A stretch of 64,000 nt of DNA. Origin: Nitrososphaerota archaeon (GTDB taxonomy: Archaea; Thermoproteota; Nitrososphaeria; Nitrososphaerales; UBA183). Each line of letters begins with the position of its first letter. Position 1 is the first letter of the stretch. The notes beneath the pieces were generated by a model that worked only from the letters and a program-made list of their open reading frames with translations, did no database searches and had not been told where the DNA came from. The DNA lies in assembly GCA_027886865.1 (NCBI GenBank), contig JAPCJR010000001.1:1-64000 (forward strand), given 5' to 3'. A program made the translations under genes and the position numbers. Below are positions 53,544 to 62,790 of the stretch, piece after piece.

Positions 53544-53906
53544 TCAGGGCGAGATTACTTGCGCGTTGAGCGATTTCCTCGCGCTGAACCCTTCCTTTGA
53601 CCCGTGCCAGTACTCGATGTCGGCTTCTCCATATCGCCAGCATAGGTAGACGGTGTTTCCGAACCGGTTGGCGGGGAAATCGACCAGCCCCGTATCAATA
53701 TCGCGGACCCGCAATCCGAGGTCCTCCAGCTCCGAGACACGTGCCATCAGGTCTTTCACCACAGCCTCCAGCTCCTGGTTCTTCTCCGTGAGCTCGGGGG
53801 TGTCGAAGCCGACGAGCGCGTAGCGCTCGACGTCGCTCTTCAGGACATCGGCGACGCGCTTCCTTTCCATAATTTCCTTGAGCTTTATCTTGACATCAGG
53901 TAACAA
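53544..53906 (-). CDS. DUF2203 family protein
   Basis: The family marks are VKDLMARVSELEDLGLRVRDIDTGLVDFPANRFGNTVYLCWRYGE and IEYWHGSKEGF. The open frame starts at TTG 53906, inside the domain. Codons for HLFTPHEASRLLPD, the expected N-terminal motif, lie upstream in the same frame but with no standard start; ATG codons near 53942-53947 are in another frame. So a rare start codon, a one-base sequencing error or a frameshift is possible. Function of DUF2203 is unknown. Confidence 0.72.
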   Translation of the reverse strand: MLPDVKIKLKEIMERKRVADVLKSDVERYALVGFDTPELTEKNQELEAVVKDLMARVSELEDLGLRVRDIDTGLVDFPANRFGNTVYLCWRYGEADIEYWHGSKEGFSARKSLNAQVISP

Positions 53907-54088
53907 TCGGGAAGCCTCGTGCGGCGTGAAAAGATGACTGACATCATCACTCGAAAACTCGTTTGGCGTTGTGTCTCTGCACCTAACTCTTATGTCTGCA
54001 AAAGATTAGATTATATGCCTTGGGTCGGGAAAACATGCGACCTCCAAGCCTAAATATGTTGATAAGAGGAGAAAGAAGGGTTTCCTGA

Positions 54089-54634
54089 TTGTACACAAGG
54101 GGCGGAGACGCCGGGGAGACGGGACTCTACGGTTCGAAGAGGGTCGGGAAGGAGTCGCAGAGGGTGGCGGCGTACGGGACCATCGACGAACTCAATAGCT
54201 GCGTCGGGCTGGCGGTGTCGGTCAGCGCCCATCCGGAGATATCAAGCGACCTGAAGTGGGTCCAGGGGAAGCTGTTCGTGGCCGGGGCCGACCTTGCATC
54301 AGAGCTCAGCGAGGGACAGTCGGGGGACAGGGTGCCGAGGATCGGCAAGGAGGATACAGAAAGGCTAGAGAAGATGATAGATGTCCTCCAGCCGAAGCTC
54401 CCTCGGCTGACCAGCTTCATCCTCCCGGGGGGGAGCATGCTATCCGCCCAGCTCCACCTGGCAAGGTCGGTCTGCAGGAGGGCCGAGCGCGGCGTTGTGG
54501 CGCTCGCGAAGGCTGAGAAGGTCAATCCGCAGCTGATCCCCTTTCTGAACAGGCTCTCCACCTATCTTTTCAATGTCGCAAGGTACGGCAACCTGCTAGA
54601 AGGGAAGCAGGACGAAGTCTGGCGGAGGGACTAG
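54089..54634 (+). CDS. cob(I)alamin adenosyltransferase (PduO/MMAB type)
   Basis: Transfers adenosyl from ATP to cob(I)alamin, giving the cofactor of the mutase at 4050-7265. The N-terminal ATP loop YTRGGDAGETGLYG and the RVAAYGTIDELNSCVGLA and ARSVCRRAERGVVAL helices are diagnostic. 181 residues. TTG start at 54089. It lies 47 kb from the mutase, so the link is functional. Confidence 0.94.
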   Translation: MYTRGGDAGETGLYGSKRVGKESQRVAAYGTIDELNSCVGLAVSVSAHPEISSDLKWVQGKLFVAGADLASELSEGQSGDRVPRIGKEDTERLEKMIDVLQPKLPRLTSFILPGGSMLSAQLHLARSVCRRAERGVVALAKAEKVNPQLIPFLNRLSTYLFNVARYGNLLEGKQDEVWRRD

Positions 54635-55101
54635 ACCTTACCGTTGTCCCAGGAGTCTATTCTCTCTGGGATGACCTCGATGAAAGCGCGCGTCTCTTTG
54701 CCGCGCTCGGCCACCCAGCCGCGTGGCATGTCGGCAGGCTTCCACTGCTGCTTCTCGTACTTCTTGTCGAGTATCTCGTTGATATGCCGTATGAGCTTCT
54801 GGTCCGTGAGGACGCGCGACCGTCCCCAGACGACTACCCCACGGAGCTCCCTGTAAAGGAAGCCGTCGTCGGTGGCGCAGCAGGCCTTCCCCGTCCGGGC
54901 CAGCTTGGTCTTAGTCTTGTAGTCGTGTGTCCGGAGGTAGATCTTCTTGTTCTCGACGCAGAACCAGATGGGTGAGACGTGCGGATAGCCGTCATCCATC
55001 GTGAAGCCAGCGTAGACCTTGTTCTGAGACTCGAGGAACTTCCAGACCTCCTCCTCCGACATCGCGACGTATTGTCTGTTGGCGCGCCTATAGACGACCA
55101 T
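54631..55101 (-). CDS. pyridoxamine-phosphate-oxidase-like FMN-binding protein
   Basis: Split-barrel flavin-binding family. Signals are VYAGFTMDDGYPHVSPIWFCVENKKIYLRTHDYKTKTKLARTG and VVWGRSRVL, as in F420- or FMN-dependent reductases of small archaeal proteins. 156 residues. The 3' end overlaps the convergent adenosyltransferase gene by 4 bases. Confidence 0.82.
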   Translation of the reverse strand: MVVYRRANRQYVAMSEEEVWKFLESQNKVYAGFTMDDGYPHVSPIWFCVENKKIYLRTHDYKTKTKLARTGKACCATDDGFLYRELRGVVVWGRSRVLTDQKLIRHINEILDKKYEKQQWKPADMPRGWVAERGKETRAFIEVIPERIDSWDNGKV

Positions 55102-55155
55102 GAACGGGCGCAGCCTGCCTTCGTGCAGGCGAGATAAGATTTGCCCTGAGTTGGA

Positions 55156-55932
55156 TCATTGGCCTTTGAAGTCGGGCCTGCGCTTTTCCAGGAACGCCTT
55201 CATCCCCTCCTCCTTGTCCTTCGTCGCAAAGAGCGCGTAGAAGAGTTGTCTCTCGTACTCGAGGCCATCGGAGAGCCCCGTCTCCTGGGCACGGCGAATT
55301 GCCATCTTCGCCAGCTTCAGCGCGAGGGGTCCCTTCGAAGCGATGACGTGTCCCATCTTCTTCGCCTCTTCCAGCTGCTGTCCCACGGGGACGACCCTGT
55401 TGATGAGGCCAGCTGCCTCAGCTTGCTCGGCGGTCACGCTCGTGCCTGTGAGGATCATCTCCATCGACCTGTATTTTCCGACGGCCCTCGTGAGCCTCTG
55501 GGTCCCGCCTCCGCCGGGTATTATCCCGATGTTGATCTCCGGCTGGCCCAGCTTGGTGCCTTGTGAGGCCACGATGATGTCGCAGCACATTGCGAGTTCC
55601 AGACCCCCACCGATGGTGTATCCGCTCAGGGCGGCTATGATGGGCTTGGGGAACGTCCCGGCCTTGTCCCAGAGAGCGCGGAGATGCTCCTCCCTTATCA
55701 TGTCCGCCGTCGACATGCCGGACATCTCCTTGATGTCAGCGCCGGCGCAGAACGCCTTGTCGCTACCGGTCAAGATCACGCACCTGACGGACTCCGTCGC
55801 CGCGAGGACGGAGAGCGCGTCTACTAGCTCTGAGGCCATTTGCCGGTTCAACGCGTTCAGGGCGTCGGGCCGGTTCAACGTCACTACAGTCACAGGACCG
55901 TCCTCCGCGACCAGTATCGTCTGGTAGTCCAC
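55156..55932 (-). CDS. enoyl-CoA hydratase
   Basis: Crotonase family: hydrates trans-2-enoyl-CoA to 3-hydroxyacyl-CoA. Oxyanion and catalytic regions are KAFCAGADIKEM and YTIGGGLELAMCCDI; the Glu pair of hydratases is in GQPEINIGIIPGGGGTQRL. About 258 residues. GTG 55932 is preferred to the frame start at 55986. Divergent from the thioesterase gene. Confidence 0.93.
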   Translation of the reverse strand: MDYQTILVAEDGPVTVVTLNRPDALNALNRQMASELVDALSVLAATESVRCVILTGSDKAFCAGADIKEMSGMSTADMIREEHLRALWDKAGTFPKPIIAALSGYTIGGGLELAMCCDIIVASQGTKLGQPEINIGIIPGGGGTQRLTRAVGKYRSMEMILTGTSVTAEQAEAAGLINRVVPVGQQLEEAKKMGHVIASKGPLALKLAKMAIRRAQETGLSDGLEYERQLFYALFATKDKEEGMKAFLEKRRPDFKGQ

Positions 55933-55994
55933 GTGGTTCGGAGCGCCCGAGAACGTAAAAAAGATAGCCCTCAACGACCTCTGCACTGAGGAGA

Positions 55995-56396
55995 ATGATG
56001 GTAGAGCACGAGATCACGCTGAGGGTCAGGTACGCTGACACAGACACGATGCGTGTCGTCTACTACGCCAACTTCTTCGTCTGGTTCGAGTCGGGAAGGG
56101 TCGAACTACTCAGGTCTAGGGGGGTCGTCTACAGGGATATCGAGGAATTGGGGATATTCATCCCCGTGGTCGAGGCTCAGGCGAACTACAAAGCCCCGGC
56201 GCGCTTCGACGACGAGCTTCTTGTGAGGACACGCCTGGCAAAGATGGGGGAGACGAGCGTCCGCTTTGAGAACGAAGTCTACAGGCTCCCTTCCATGGAA
56301 CTGCTTTGCAGCGGGCACACCGTGCACGTGGTGGTCGGCAGGGACGGGAAGCCCATGCGGATACCGGACCAGATTCGCGCTAAGCTGTCGCCTTAG
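55995..56396 (+). CDS. acyl-CoA thioesterase (4HBT/YbgC type)
   Basis: Hotdog-fold thioesterase with the catalytic Asp in RVRYADTDTMRVVYYANFFVWFE. 133 residues. It lies between enoyl-CoA hydratase and 3-hydroxyacyl-CoA dehydrogenase genes; it may free CoA from short acyl thioesters. Confidence 0.9.
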   Translation: MMVEHEITLRVRYADTDTMRVVYYANFFVWFESGRVELLRSRGVVYRDIEELGIFIPVVEAQANYKAPARFDDELLVRTRLAKMGETSVRFENEVYRLPSMELLCSGHTVHVVVGRDGKPMRIPDQIRAKLSP

Positions 56397-57273
56397 TCGA
56401 TGATGGAGATGGCCATTCGTAGAAGCCCTTACCGCTTTTCCTTCCGAGCAACCCCGCCCGAACCATCTGCTTGATCAAGGGGGACGGCCTGTACTTGCTG
56501 TCTTGGAACTCCTCCATGAAGACTTGGGAGATGTTGAGTGTTGTGTCGAGCCCGACATAGTCGAGGAGTTTGAGAGGTCCCATCGGCCAGTTCAGCCCGA
56601 GGGTGATGGCCTTGTCTATGTCCTCAGGGTCGGCCACGCCTTCGTTCACCAGAAGGGTCGCCTCGTTGAGGGCGGGCACGAGTATCCTGTTAACGATGAA
56701 ACCCGGCGAATCTTTCTTGCACAGCACGGTCTCCTTCTTCATGGCGGCCGCCGCCTCCTTCACCAGCCCGACCGCGCCGTCACCGGTCTTCTGCCCCCTG
56801 ATGATCTCAATCAGCGGCATCAGCTGTGCAGGGTTGAAGAAGTGCATCCCGACCACGTTCTCAGGGTTCTTCGTCGCAGCACCCAAGAGCGTGATGCTGA
56901 TGGAGGAGGTGTTCGAGGCCAACACAGTATCGGGGTCGAGGTGCTCGGCGACCCTCCTGTAGAGCTCGAGCTTGAGTCTCGGGTCCTCGGTTGCGGCCTC
57001 GATTACGAGTTGGGACCCGGTAACGGCTTCCCGGAGGTCGAGAGTCGGATGTATGCGACTGAATGCAGAGTCGGCCTCCTGCTGGGTCAGCGCCTTCTTC
57101 GAGACGAACTTGGAGAGGCTGTCCTTGACCATTGAGACGCCCCTGTCGAGGAAGTCCTGCTCTACGTCCAGAAGCGCGACCTCGTAGCCGGCGACCTGTG
57201 CGGAGACCTGAGCGATGCCGTGGCCCATGAGTCCGGCACCGAGCACGGTGACTCGACGAATCGTTGAGACCAT
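56380..57273 (-). CDS. 3-hydroxyacyl-CoA (3-hydroxybutyryl-CoA) dehydrogenase
   Basis: NAD-dependent oxidation of 3-hydroxyacyl-CoA. Rossmann loop VTVLGAGLMGHGIAQVS near residue 8, catalytic His/Glu region VVGMHFFNPAQLMPLIEII, and the end GRKSGKGFYEW. 297 residues, the stand-alone short form. With acyl-CoA dehydrogenase and hydratase genes it completes a beta-oxidation set except thiolase, which is not in this window. Confidence 0.94.
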   Translation of the reverse strand: MVSTIRRVTVLGAGLMGHGIAQVSAQVAGYEVALLDVEQDFLDRGVSMVKDSLSKFVSKKALTQQEADSAFSRIHPTLDLREAVTGSQLVIEAATEDPRLKLELYRRVAEHLDPDTVLASNTSSISITLLGAATKNPENVVGMHFFNPAQLMPLIEIIRGQKTGDGAVGLVKEAAAAMKKETVLCKKDSPGFIVNRILVPALNEATLLVNEGVADPEDIDKAITLGLNWPMGPLKLLDYVGLDTTLNISQVFMEEFQDSKYRPSPLIKQMVRAGLLGRKSGKGFYEWPSPSSTKATA

Positions 57274-57380
57274 ACCCGGGAATTCAAGAGAGTGGGTAAT
57301 AACGCTTGGTCGGTCTCTAAAATCATTCCTACCATCCGTGGCCTGTGTGGCGTTTATCTGCGGGTCACGTTTAGTCTGGC

Positions 57381-57827
57381 ATGGTCAAGCGGAGGCGACT
57401 CTCCCGAGCTTGGAAACCTCGAGTAACTGATCCGTATATCTCCAGGGTTGATGTCATCGCGCTGTCTGAAGACGAGTTGTTTACGGGGTGGTGGACCGAG
57501 GGTTCCACTCCATTTCGAAAGAACCGGTCGGGAACGGTGAAGAGAATAGTTTACCTGAGTCAGAAGGGTGACAGAGCTTTCATGGAGTGGTGGAGTGACC
57601 AAATCTCAGAAGAAGGGTATCGATGCACAGTTCGAGAAAAAGACAAGGATGATTTTGAGCTTGAAGGGGATCTTGGTTCTGCTTGGCGCTTTCACAGCCG
57701 CATAATTGAACCACGCAAAGCCAAATTGCCGCTTCACAAGAAAAGGGTCCATGAATTAGCGATGAAGGTCTTGCCAAGACAGATTTCACGTGGCATGGGC
57801 AAAAAGATAAGAAGCCAGCTAAAGTGA
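57381..57827 (+). CDS. hypothetical basic protein
   Basis: A 148-residue, very basic protein (start MVKRRRLSRAW, end GKKIRSQLK) with many Trp. No family recognised. It lies just before the tRNA-Ser gene, with AT-richer codons than its neighbours, which may hint at transfer. Confidence 0.6.
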   Translation: MVKRRRLSRAWKPRVTDPYISRVDVIALSEDELFTGWWTEGSTPFRKNRSGTVKRIVYLSQKGDRAFMEWWSDQISEEGYRCTVREKDKDDFELEGDLGSAWRFHSRIIEPRKAKLPLHKKRVHELAMKVLPRQISRGMGKKIRSQLK

Positions 57828-57836
57828 TTCGAAATA

Positions 57837-57954
57837 GCCGGGGTAGCAGAGTGGTCAACCGACGTCCACAATAATGCGCGGGCCTTGAGTTCACGTACGT
57901 AAAGACAGCCTGTGACCCTTCCGGGTCTCGTGGGTTCGAATCCTACCCCCGGCG
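57837..57954 (+). tRNA. tRNA-Ser(TGA) with an anticodon-loop intron and an apparent D-loop intron
   Basis: Acceptor GCCGGGG (57837-57843) pairs with CCCCGGC (57947-57953); discriminator G 57954 as in Ser. Anticodon stem CGGGC (57879-57883) pairs with GCCTG (57908-57912) and the loop CTTGAG holds TGA at 57886-57888, followed by about 17 extra bases (57890-57906). The long variable arm GACCC/GGGTC (57914-57918 with 57923-57927) confirms a class II tRNA. The D arm is 33 instead of about 17-19 bases, so roughly 15 (about 57859-57873) look like a second intron. Confidence 0.83.
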
Positions 57955-57997
57955 CCTTATCAAAACGGATTTATTGCGAGACCATCAATGACCCTTC

Positions 57998-59176
57998 GTG
58001 CAAGAGCTCGACAAGGAGGTCAGGAAGCTCGAACCGAAGATAATAGAGATCAGGAGGCAGATACACCAGAAGCCTGAACTGGCGTACCAGGAAGTCGCCA
58101 CCTCGAGGCTCGTCGCCCGCGAGCTGAAGGCCCTCGGGATAGAGGTCAAGACGAGAGTCGGCGGCACCGGCGTGGTGGGTCTGATCAGGACAGGGAAGAA
58201 GGGCAAGGTGGTTGCGCTCAGGGCGGACATGGACGCCCTCCCCTTGCAGGAGGAGGTCGACGTAGAGTTCAAGTCGAAGAGGAAGGGCGTGATGCACGCC
58301 TGCGGCCACGACACGCACGTCGCGATGCTCCTCGGCGCCGCGGCGCTGCTCGCAAAGCACAGGAAGCAGCTCGGCGGAGACGTGAAGTTCCTCTTCCAAC
58401 CTGCTGAGGAGAACGGCGGAAAGGGAGGCGCGAAGCCCATGATAGAAGCAGGCGCCATGGAGAATCCCAAGGTGGACTACGTATTCGGACTTCACATAGC
58501 CGCTGACATCGCCTCGGGGGCGTTTGCCGTCAGGGCGGGTCCGTTCATGGCGAGGCCCGACGCCTTCAAGATTCGCGTGATCGGAAAGGGGGGCCACGGG
58601 TCGGCACCGCACCGCACCGTCGACCCTGTGTACATCGCTGCGCAGGTGACCATCGCGCTCCAGGGAGTCTCCTCCAGGATGGTCAACCCGATCAGGCCGT
58701 TCGTGATTTCGGTGTGCAGCATCCACGGCGGGACAAAGAACAACGTGATACCGGACGAGGTCGTCCTGGAGGGCACGGTACGTACGTTCGAGAAGGACAC
58801 GCGGTCCAAGGCCATCGCCGACATCAAGAGGGTGGTCGCTTTGACCTGCCAGGCGTACGGAGGCACATGCGTGATTGAGTTCCAGAAGGACACCTATCCG
58901 GTGACCTACAATGACGAGAAGGCGACGGAGAGGGTGGCGAAGACACTGCGGAAGATACAGAACATGAAGACGAGGCAGGCCGACCCTCGCCTTGGGGCTG
59001 AAGATTTCTCGCGCTTCCAGCAGAAAGCTCCGGGCACCTTCTACTATCTGGGCACGAACAACCCCTCAAAGGGTTGTATCGGCCCCAATCACAGCTCCAG
59101 GTTCAAGGTCGACGAAGAAGTGCTCAAATATGGGGCACTGTCCTTGGCGAACATAGCCCTGGAGTTCGCCCGGTAG
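57998..59176 (+). CDS. M20 amidohydrolase (hippurate hydrolase/aminoacylase-like)
   Basis: Zinc amidohydrolase of 392 residues. Ligand set: [31 protein letters not shown], and GLHIAADI, with the dimer domain [13 protein letters not shown]. Such enzymes remove acyl groups from amino acids or indole conjugates. Start GTG 57998. It follows tRNA-Ser by 43 bases. Confidence 0.92.
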   Translation: MQELDKEVRKLEPKIIEIRRQIHQKPELAYQEVATSRLVARELKALGIEVKTRVGGTGVVGLIRTGKKGKVVALRADMDALPLQEEVDVEFKSKRKGVMHACGHDTHVAMLLGAAALLAKHRKQLGGDVKFLFQPAEENGGKGGAKPMIEAGAMENPKVDYVFGLHIAADIASGAFAVRAGPFMARPDAFKIRVIGKGGHGSAPHRTVDPVYIAAQVTIALQGVSSRMVNPIRPFVISVCSIHGGTKNNVIPDEVVLEGTVRTFEKDTRSKAIADIKRVVALTCQAYGGTCVIEFQKDTYPVTYNDEKATERVAKTLRKIQNMKTRQADPRLGAEDFSRFQQKAPGTFYYLGTNNPSKGCIGPNHSSRFKVDEEVLKYGALSLANIALEFAR

Positions 59177-59267
59177 GGCTCGGACCCGCCCTAGAAGGCG
59201 CCAAGACGGTCAAGGGCCGCTTACGTAGGCAAGTAAGGATGATTTAGTAGGTTCAATAATACTACTA

Positions 59268-59276
59268 ACTATAAAT
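59268..59276 (+). promoter_or_regulatory. TATA box of the TFB gene
   Basis: ACTATAAATAC lies about 35 bases before GTG 59311. The stretch 59240-59310 is strongly AT-rich, unlike the surrounding sequence, and holds no reading frame. Confidence 0.6.
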
Positions 59277-59310
59277 ACATCCTTATGAGTTATTACATAT
59301 GTGATATTCC

Positions 59311-60252
59311 GTGTTGTCGATTGAAAAAGACGCGGCCCGTCAAAATAGGCTCCAGAGAGCCCTAAACAAGTGTGCCCGCTGCGGGAAGGGTCCCATGGTT
59401 TTGGACTCTCAGAGCGGAGAGCTCGTTTGCAGCAATTGTGGATACGTTGTCAAGGAAAAGATAGAGGACACTGGACCCGAGTGGAGGTCGTCGTCGAACG
59501 GCGAAGGCAAGGACGAGAGCAGGGCCGGTCTCCCTACCTCGATCGCCTCGCACGACATGGGCCTGGCTACCATGATCGGCAGTAGGAATGCGGACTCGAC
59601 CGGAAGGCCGCTCTCAGGGGGTATGAGGACCTCGGTCGACAGGCTCCGGACATGGGACAGAAGAAGCCAGGTCCACGAATCGGCGGACAGGAATCTAAGC
59701 AGGGCGTTCGTCCAGCTTCGCACCTTCTCGGACAAGCTATCTCTCTCCAACGAGATCATCGAGAGGGCGGCATACATCTACAGGAAGGCCCTGGAGAGAG
59801 GGCTGATCAGAGGAAGGTCCATCACCGAGATGATCGCCGCTTCGTTATACGCCGCGTGCAGGGACAGCGAGATACCGAGGACCCTGAAGGACGTCGCGCT
59901 CGTGGCCAACATCGGCAAGAAGGACCTTGCGAGGTCCTACAGGCTGCTCATCCGTGAGATGGACATCAAGATGCCCGTCCCAGACCCGGCCAAGTCCGTC
60001 GCGAAGATAGCGTCGAAGGTCGAGGCCGGGGAGAGGACCAGGCGCAGGGCCCTAGAGATACTAGCGAGAGCACGGCAGAACGGTGTCGCGGCGGGCAAGG
60101 ACCCGGTGGGTCTCGCAGCTTCCGCGCTCTACGTCGCCAGCATACTGTCCGGGGAGGAGAAGACGCAGAGAGACATAGCCAAGGCGGCGGGGGTCACCGA
60201 GGTCACGATCAGGAACCGCTACAAGAACCTGAGAGCGGCCCTCCAGATATAG
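59311..60252 (+). CDS. tfb: transcription initiation factor IIB (TFB)
   Basis: Archaeal TFIIB, which joins TBP at the BRE-TATA element and recruits RNA polymerase. Zinc ribbon CARCGKGPMVLDSQSGELVCSNCG at about residues 22-45, a B-reader/linker segment, then two cyclin folds (residues about 105-205 and 215-310) with SITEMIAASLYAACRD and VTEVTIRNRYKNL. GTG 59311 or TTG 59314 starts it. 313 residues, as in the family. Confidence 0.95.
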   Translation: MLSIEKDAARQNRLQRALNKCARCGKGPMVLDSQSGELVCSNCGYVVKEKIEDTGPEWRSSSNGEGKDESRAGLPTSIASHDMGLATMIGSRNADSTGRPLSGGMRTSVDRLRTWDRRSQVHESADRNLSRAFVQLRTFSDKLSLSNEIIERAAYIYRKALERGLIRGRSITEMIAASLYAACRDSEIPRTLKDVALVANIGKKDLARSYRLLIREMDIKMPVPDPAKSVAKIASKVEAGERTRRRALEILARARQNGVAAGKDPVGLAASALYVASILSGEEKTQRDIAKAAGVTEVTIRNRYKNLRAALQI

Positions 60253-60297
60253 ACGTCCGGTCCAACCCTTAAACGTCCCAGTCAGGGGAGCGGCGTC

Positions 60298-60678
60298 ATG
60301 GATGGCCTGTCCGAGTTTATGGAGCTCGTCAACGCCAAGGGGAGAAGGGTCTACGTCGCCGCCAAACCCATCGACCTGAGGGCGGTCGAGGCGCCAAACG
60401 ACATCTATGTCCTTCAGCTTCCAGACGGTTCTACGGCTGCAGGTGGTAGGGGCGGTGGTTTCGGCGAGCGTAGGATAGTCAAGGTCTACCATTTCGAGTG
60501 CGGACCCGGGGGGTGCAGGAAGACGTCCGAGATAGAAGACGACGAAAGGCTCGACGCGCTGGACCTCCCATACCACGCCACCGCGATGCCGATCCTCGAC
60601 CCCCAAGGGAACGAGAAACTGGTATCCGGCGTCATCGATCAGCCGTTTGCGGATTCCTACCGGGAATTGCTCGCATAG
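60298..60678 (+). CDS. hypothetical protein with one Cys pair
   Basis: A 126-residue protein with a Gly-rich loop (AAGGRGGGFGE) and a Cys pair in FECGPGGCRKTSE. No family recognised. Gap to TFB is 45 bases with an in-between TTAAAC stretch, so it may have its own promoter. Confidence 0.65.
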   Translation: MDGLSEFMELVNAKGRRVYVAAKPIDLRAVEAPNDIYVLQLPDGSTAAGGRGGGFGERRIVKVYHFECGPGGCRKTSEIEDDERLDALDLPYHATAMPILDPQGNEKLVSGVIDQPFADSYRELLA

Positions 60679-60726
60679 GTCGTCTTCCTGAGTCTTAAAT
60701 AACGAGACAAAAATCCCCGGTGCACC

Positions 60727-61623
60727 GTGAAGGTCCTCGTTACGGGCGCGTCGGGATTCGTGGCGAGGCACGTCATCGAGTACCTCTCGAGCCACGGTCA
60801 CGAGCCCGTCCCGACAGATGTCGTGGGTGGTCTGAATCAGGGCAGTGTCGCTGACAAGTCCTTCGTGTTCGACGTCCTTTCCAAGCTTGAGTTCGAGTCG
60901 GTGGTCCACCTCGCCGGCATCGCCGACCTGAGAAAGACCCTGGAGAACCCGCACGCTGCGTTCGAGGTCAACAGCTACGGGACCCTGAACATGCTCGAGC
61001 TGGCGTCGCGCAAGAACGTCAAGAGGTTCGTCTATGCGAGCTCTGCGAACGTGTACGGGGCGCCGAAGAGGAACCCTGTCGCTGAAGACGCCCCGTTCGA
61101 CCCACGCGTACCCTACGACTATTCGAAGGTGGCTGGAGAGTCCTTCGCGGTTGGATACTACAAGTCGAAGGGCCTCCCCGTGGCGATAACAAGGTCCTGG
61201 CTCCTGTTCGGGGAGTATGACGCCCTCAACAGGGCGGTCCCGAGATTCGTAAAGTCATGTCTGGAGAACCAGCCGATCAAACTCTTCAACTCAGGAAGAG
61301 ACACCACAGCGCCTTCCCACGCAGTGAACTATGGAAAGCTCGTAGCCTCGCTGCTGGATAAGCGAGAAGCGGTGGGGGAGGCATTCAACTTCGGAGGGGA
61401 GAGGGTGCTGACCATAAGGGAGCTGGCCGAGCTCGTCAAGAAGCTCACCGGTTCAAGCTCTGAACTTCAGATGCTGCCGCCGAGGAGCGAGGCTGAGACC
61501 GAACCACAGGTTAGCTATCCTTCCACCAAGAAGATGATGGAAAAGCTGCAGTACAGCTACGAAATCGACCTTGAGACGGGATTGAGGAGAACGGCAGATT
61601 GGATGAAGAAGCTTAGCTCGTGA
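60727..61623 (+). CDS. NAD-dependent epimerase/dehydratase
   Basis: Extended short-chain dehydrogenase: VTGASGFVARHVIEYL is the NAD loop at about residues 4-19, and YDYSKVAGE holds the Tyr-x3-Lys pair at about 134-138. 298 residues. It is like UDP-glucose 4-epimerases or GDP-mannose dehydratases; the sugar cannot be told. Its 3' end overlaps uS10 by 11 bases on the opposite strand. Confidence 0.9.
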   Translation: MKVLVTGASGFVARHVIEYLSSHGHEPVPTDVVGGLNQGSVADKSFVFDVLSKLEFESVVHLAGIADLRKTLENPHAAFEVNSYGTLNMLELASRKNVKRFVYASSANVYGAPKRNPVAEDAPFDPRVPYDYSKVAGESFAVGYYKSKGLPVAITRSWLLFGEYDALNRAVPRFVKSCLENQPIKLFNSGRDTTAPSHAVNYGKLVASLLDKREAVGEAFNFGGERVLTIRELAELVKKLTGSSSELQMLPPRSEAETEPQVSYPSTKKMMEKLQYSYEIDLETGLRRTADWMKKLSS

Positions 61624-61924
61624 GAGTTAGCTCGATCTTTACGTCTTCGGGAATGCGCAGTTTCGTTATCTGTTTCATGGTCCTGTCGTCTGGCTCGATG
61701 TCCATTATCCTGCGGTGAATCCTAAGCTGCCAGTGGTCGAACGTGTGAGTCCCTTCTCCCGTGGGGGCTTTTCGGGTTGATATCTTGAGCTTCTTGGTCG
61801 GCAGAGGCTGCGGGCCCTTCATCTTTACGCCTGTCTTCTCTGTGATCTCTTTGATCTCCCGGGCCAACTGGTCTAATTGTTCCAGGTTGCTGCTCGTGAG
61901 CTTGATGCGAGCGTACTGCGGCAT
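61613..61924 (-). CDS. rps10: small ribosomal subunit protein uS10
   Basis: Short 30S protein. Its conserved stretches are YARIKLTSSNLEQLDQLAREI, GPQPLPTKKLKISTRKAPTGEG and DHWQLRIHRR. ATG 61924 (start MPQYARIK) is preferred over the frame start at 61936. No other ribosomal or elongation-factor genes flank it, though in many archaea it follows EF-1alpha. Confidence 0.94.
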   Translation of the reverse strand: MPQYARIKLTSSNLEQLDQLAREIKEITEKTGVKMKGPQPLPTKKLKISTRKAPTGEGTHTFDHWQLRIHRRIMDIEPDDRTMKQITKLRIPEDVKIELTLTS

Positions 61925-62013
61925 TATTTTCTTCATTGCGGCGTCGCGGGTGCATATTTAGATGTTTTTGCTCCCCGCAAGGATATTATCCGACAGAGGG
62001 CGAGTCGCGCCGG

Positions 62014-62790
62014 ATGATAGACCTCTCCGGGAAGAAGCTGTTCCTCTTCGACCTCGACGGGGTACTGCTGAAGGGGAAGGAATCTCCGGTGAAGCTCGGA
62101 GGTAACAAGGTGTTCGAGAAAATCCGGTCGAAAGGCAAGAAGCTGATGATCGTCACGAACAACTCGACCGACACGGTCGACGCCGTCCTGGAGCGGCTGA
62201 GGTCTCAGCAGATAGAGGTCGGAGATGATGAGATACTTACGAGCGCGAGGCTCACGGCGGAGTACATCGCGAGGAGGTACGGCAAGGTCACCTATTTTCT
62301 CGTCGGAGAACGCGGGTTCGGCAAGGAACTGGACAGGGCGGGGCTGAGAAGGACCTACGGCAAGAAGGCCGATGTCGTCGCCATCGGGCTCGACAGGAGG
62401 CTGACATATGGCAAGCTGGACAAGGCAGTACAACTGGCACGCGGAGGAGCGCACATAGTGTCGAACCATTCAGCCAGGTTATACATGTACAAGAAGGGTC
62501 CCGCGATAGCGGTGGGCCCGATCCTGAAGGCCATCGAATATGGCGCCCAGAAGAAGGGGTTCTCGGTGGGAAAGCCACACTCGCTGATGTTCGAGACGGC
62601 GATGGAGAGGACCGGCTGTACGAAGAAGGAGACTGTGATGATCGGGGACCAGGAGGACACCGATGTCGACGGAGCCAACAGGGCCGGGATCGACTCGATC
62701 CTGGTGCTGACGGGGGTCTTCGACGGGAAAGCCAAGACGAGCGCGAAGGCGATAATCGGAAGCGTGGACGAGTTGGCTGATTACATCTAG
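62014..62790 (+). CDS. HAD-superfamily phosphatase (NagD/4-nitrophenylphosphatase-like)
   Basis: Catalytic loop FLFDLDGVLLKG near residue 12, followed by motif II IVTNNSTD, and motif IV MIGDQEDTDVDGANRAGIDSILVLTGV. About 258 residues. The large C2 cap of type IIA phosphatases is present. Substrate unknown; sugar or nucleotide phosphates are usual. ATG 62014 is chosen. Confidence 0.9.
   Translation: MIDLSGKKLFLFDLDGVLLKGKESPVKLGGNKVFEKIRSKGKKLMIVTNNSTDTVDAVLERLRSQQIEVGDDEILTSARLTAEYIARRYGKVTYFLVGERGFGKELDRAGLRRTYGKKADVVAIGLDRRLTYGKLDKAVQLARGGAHIVSNHSARLYMYKKGPAIAVGPILKAIEYGAQKKGFSVGKPHSLMFETAMERTGCTKKETVMIGDQEDTDVDGANRAGIDSILVLTGVFDGKAKTSAKAIIGSVDELADYI

Noticed and set aside
57837..57954. 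Reading the third tRNA as tRNA-Leu (anticodon GAG)
   Set aside because: The discriminator is G and the stem pairing places TGA at positions 34-36; Leu would need an A discriminator and a pyrimidine at position 37.
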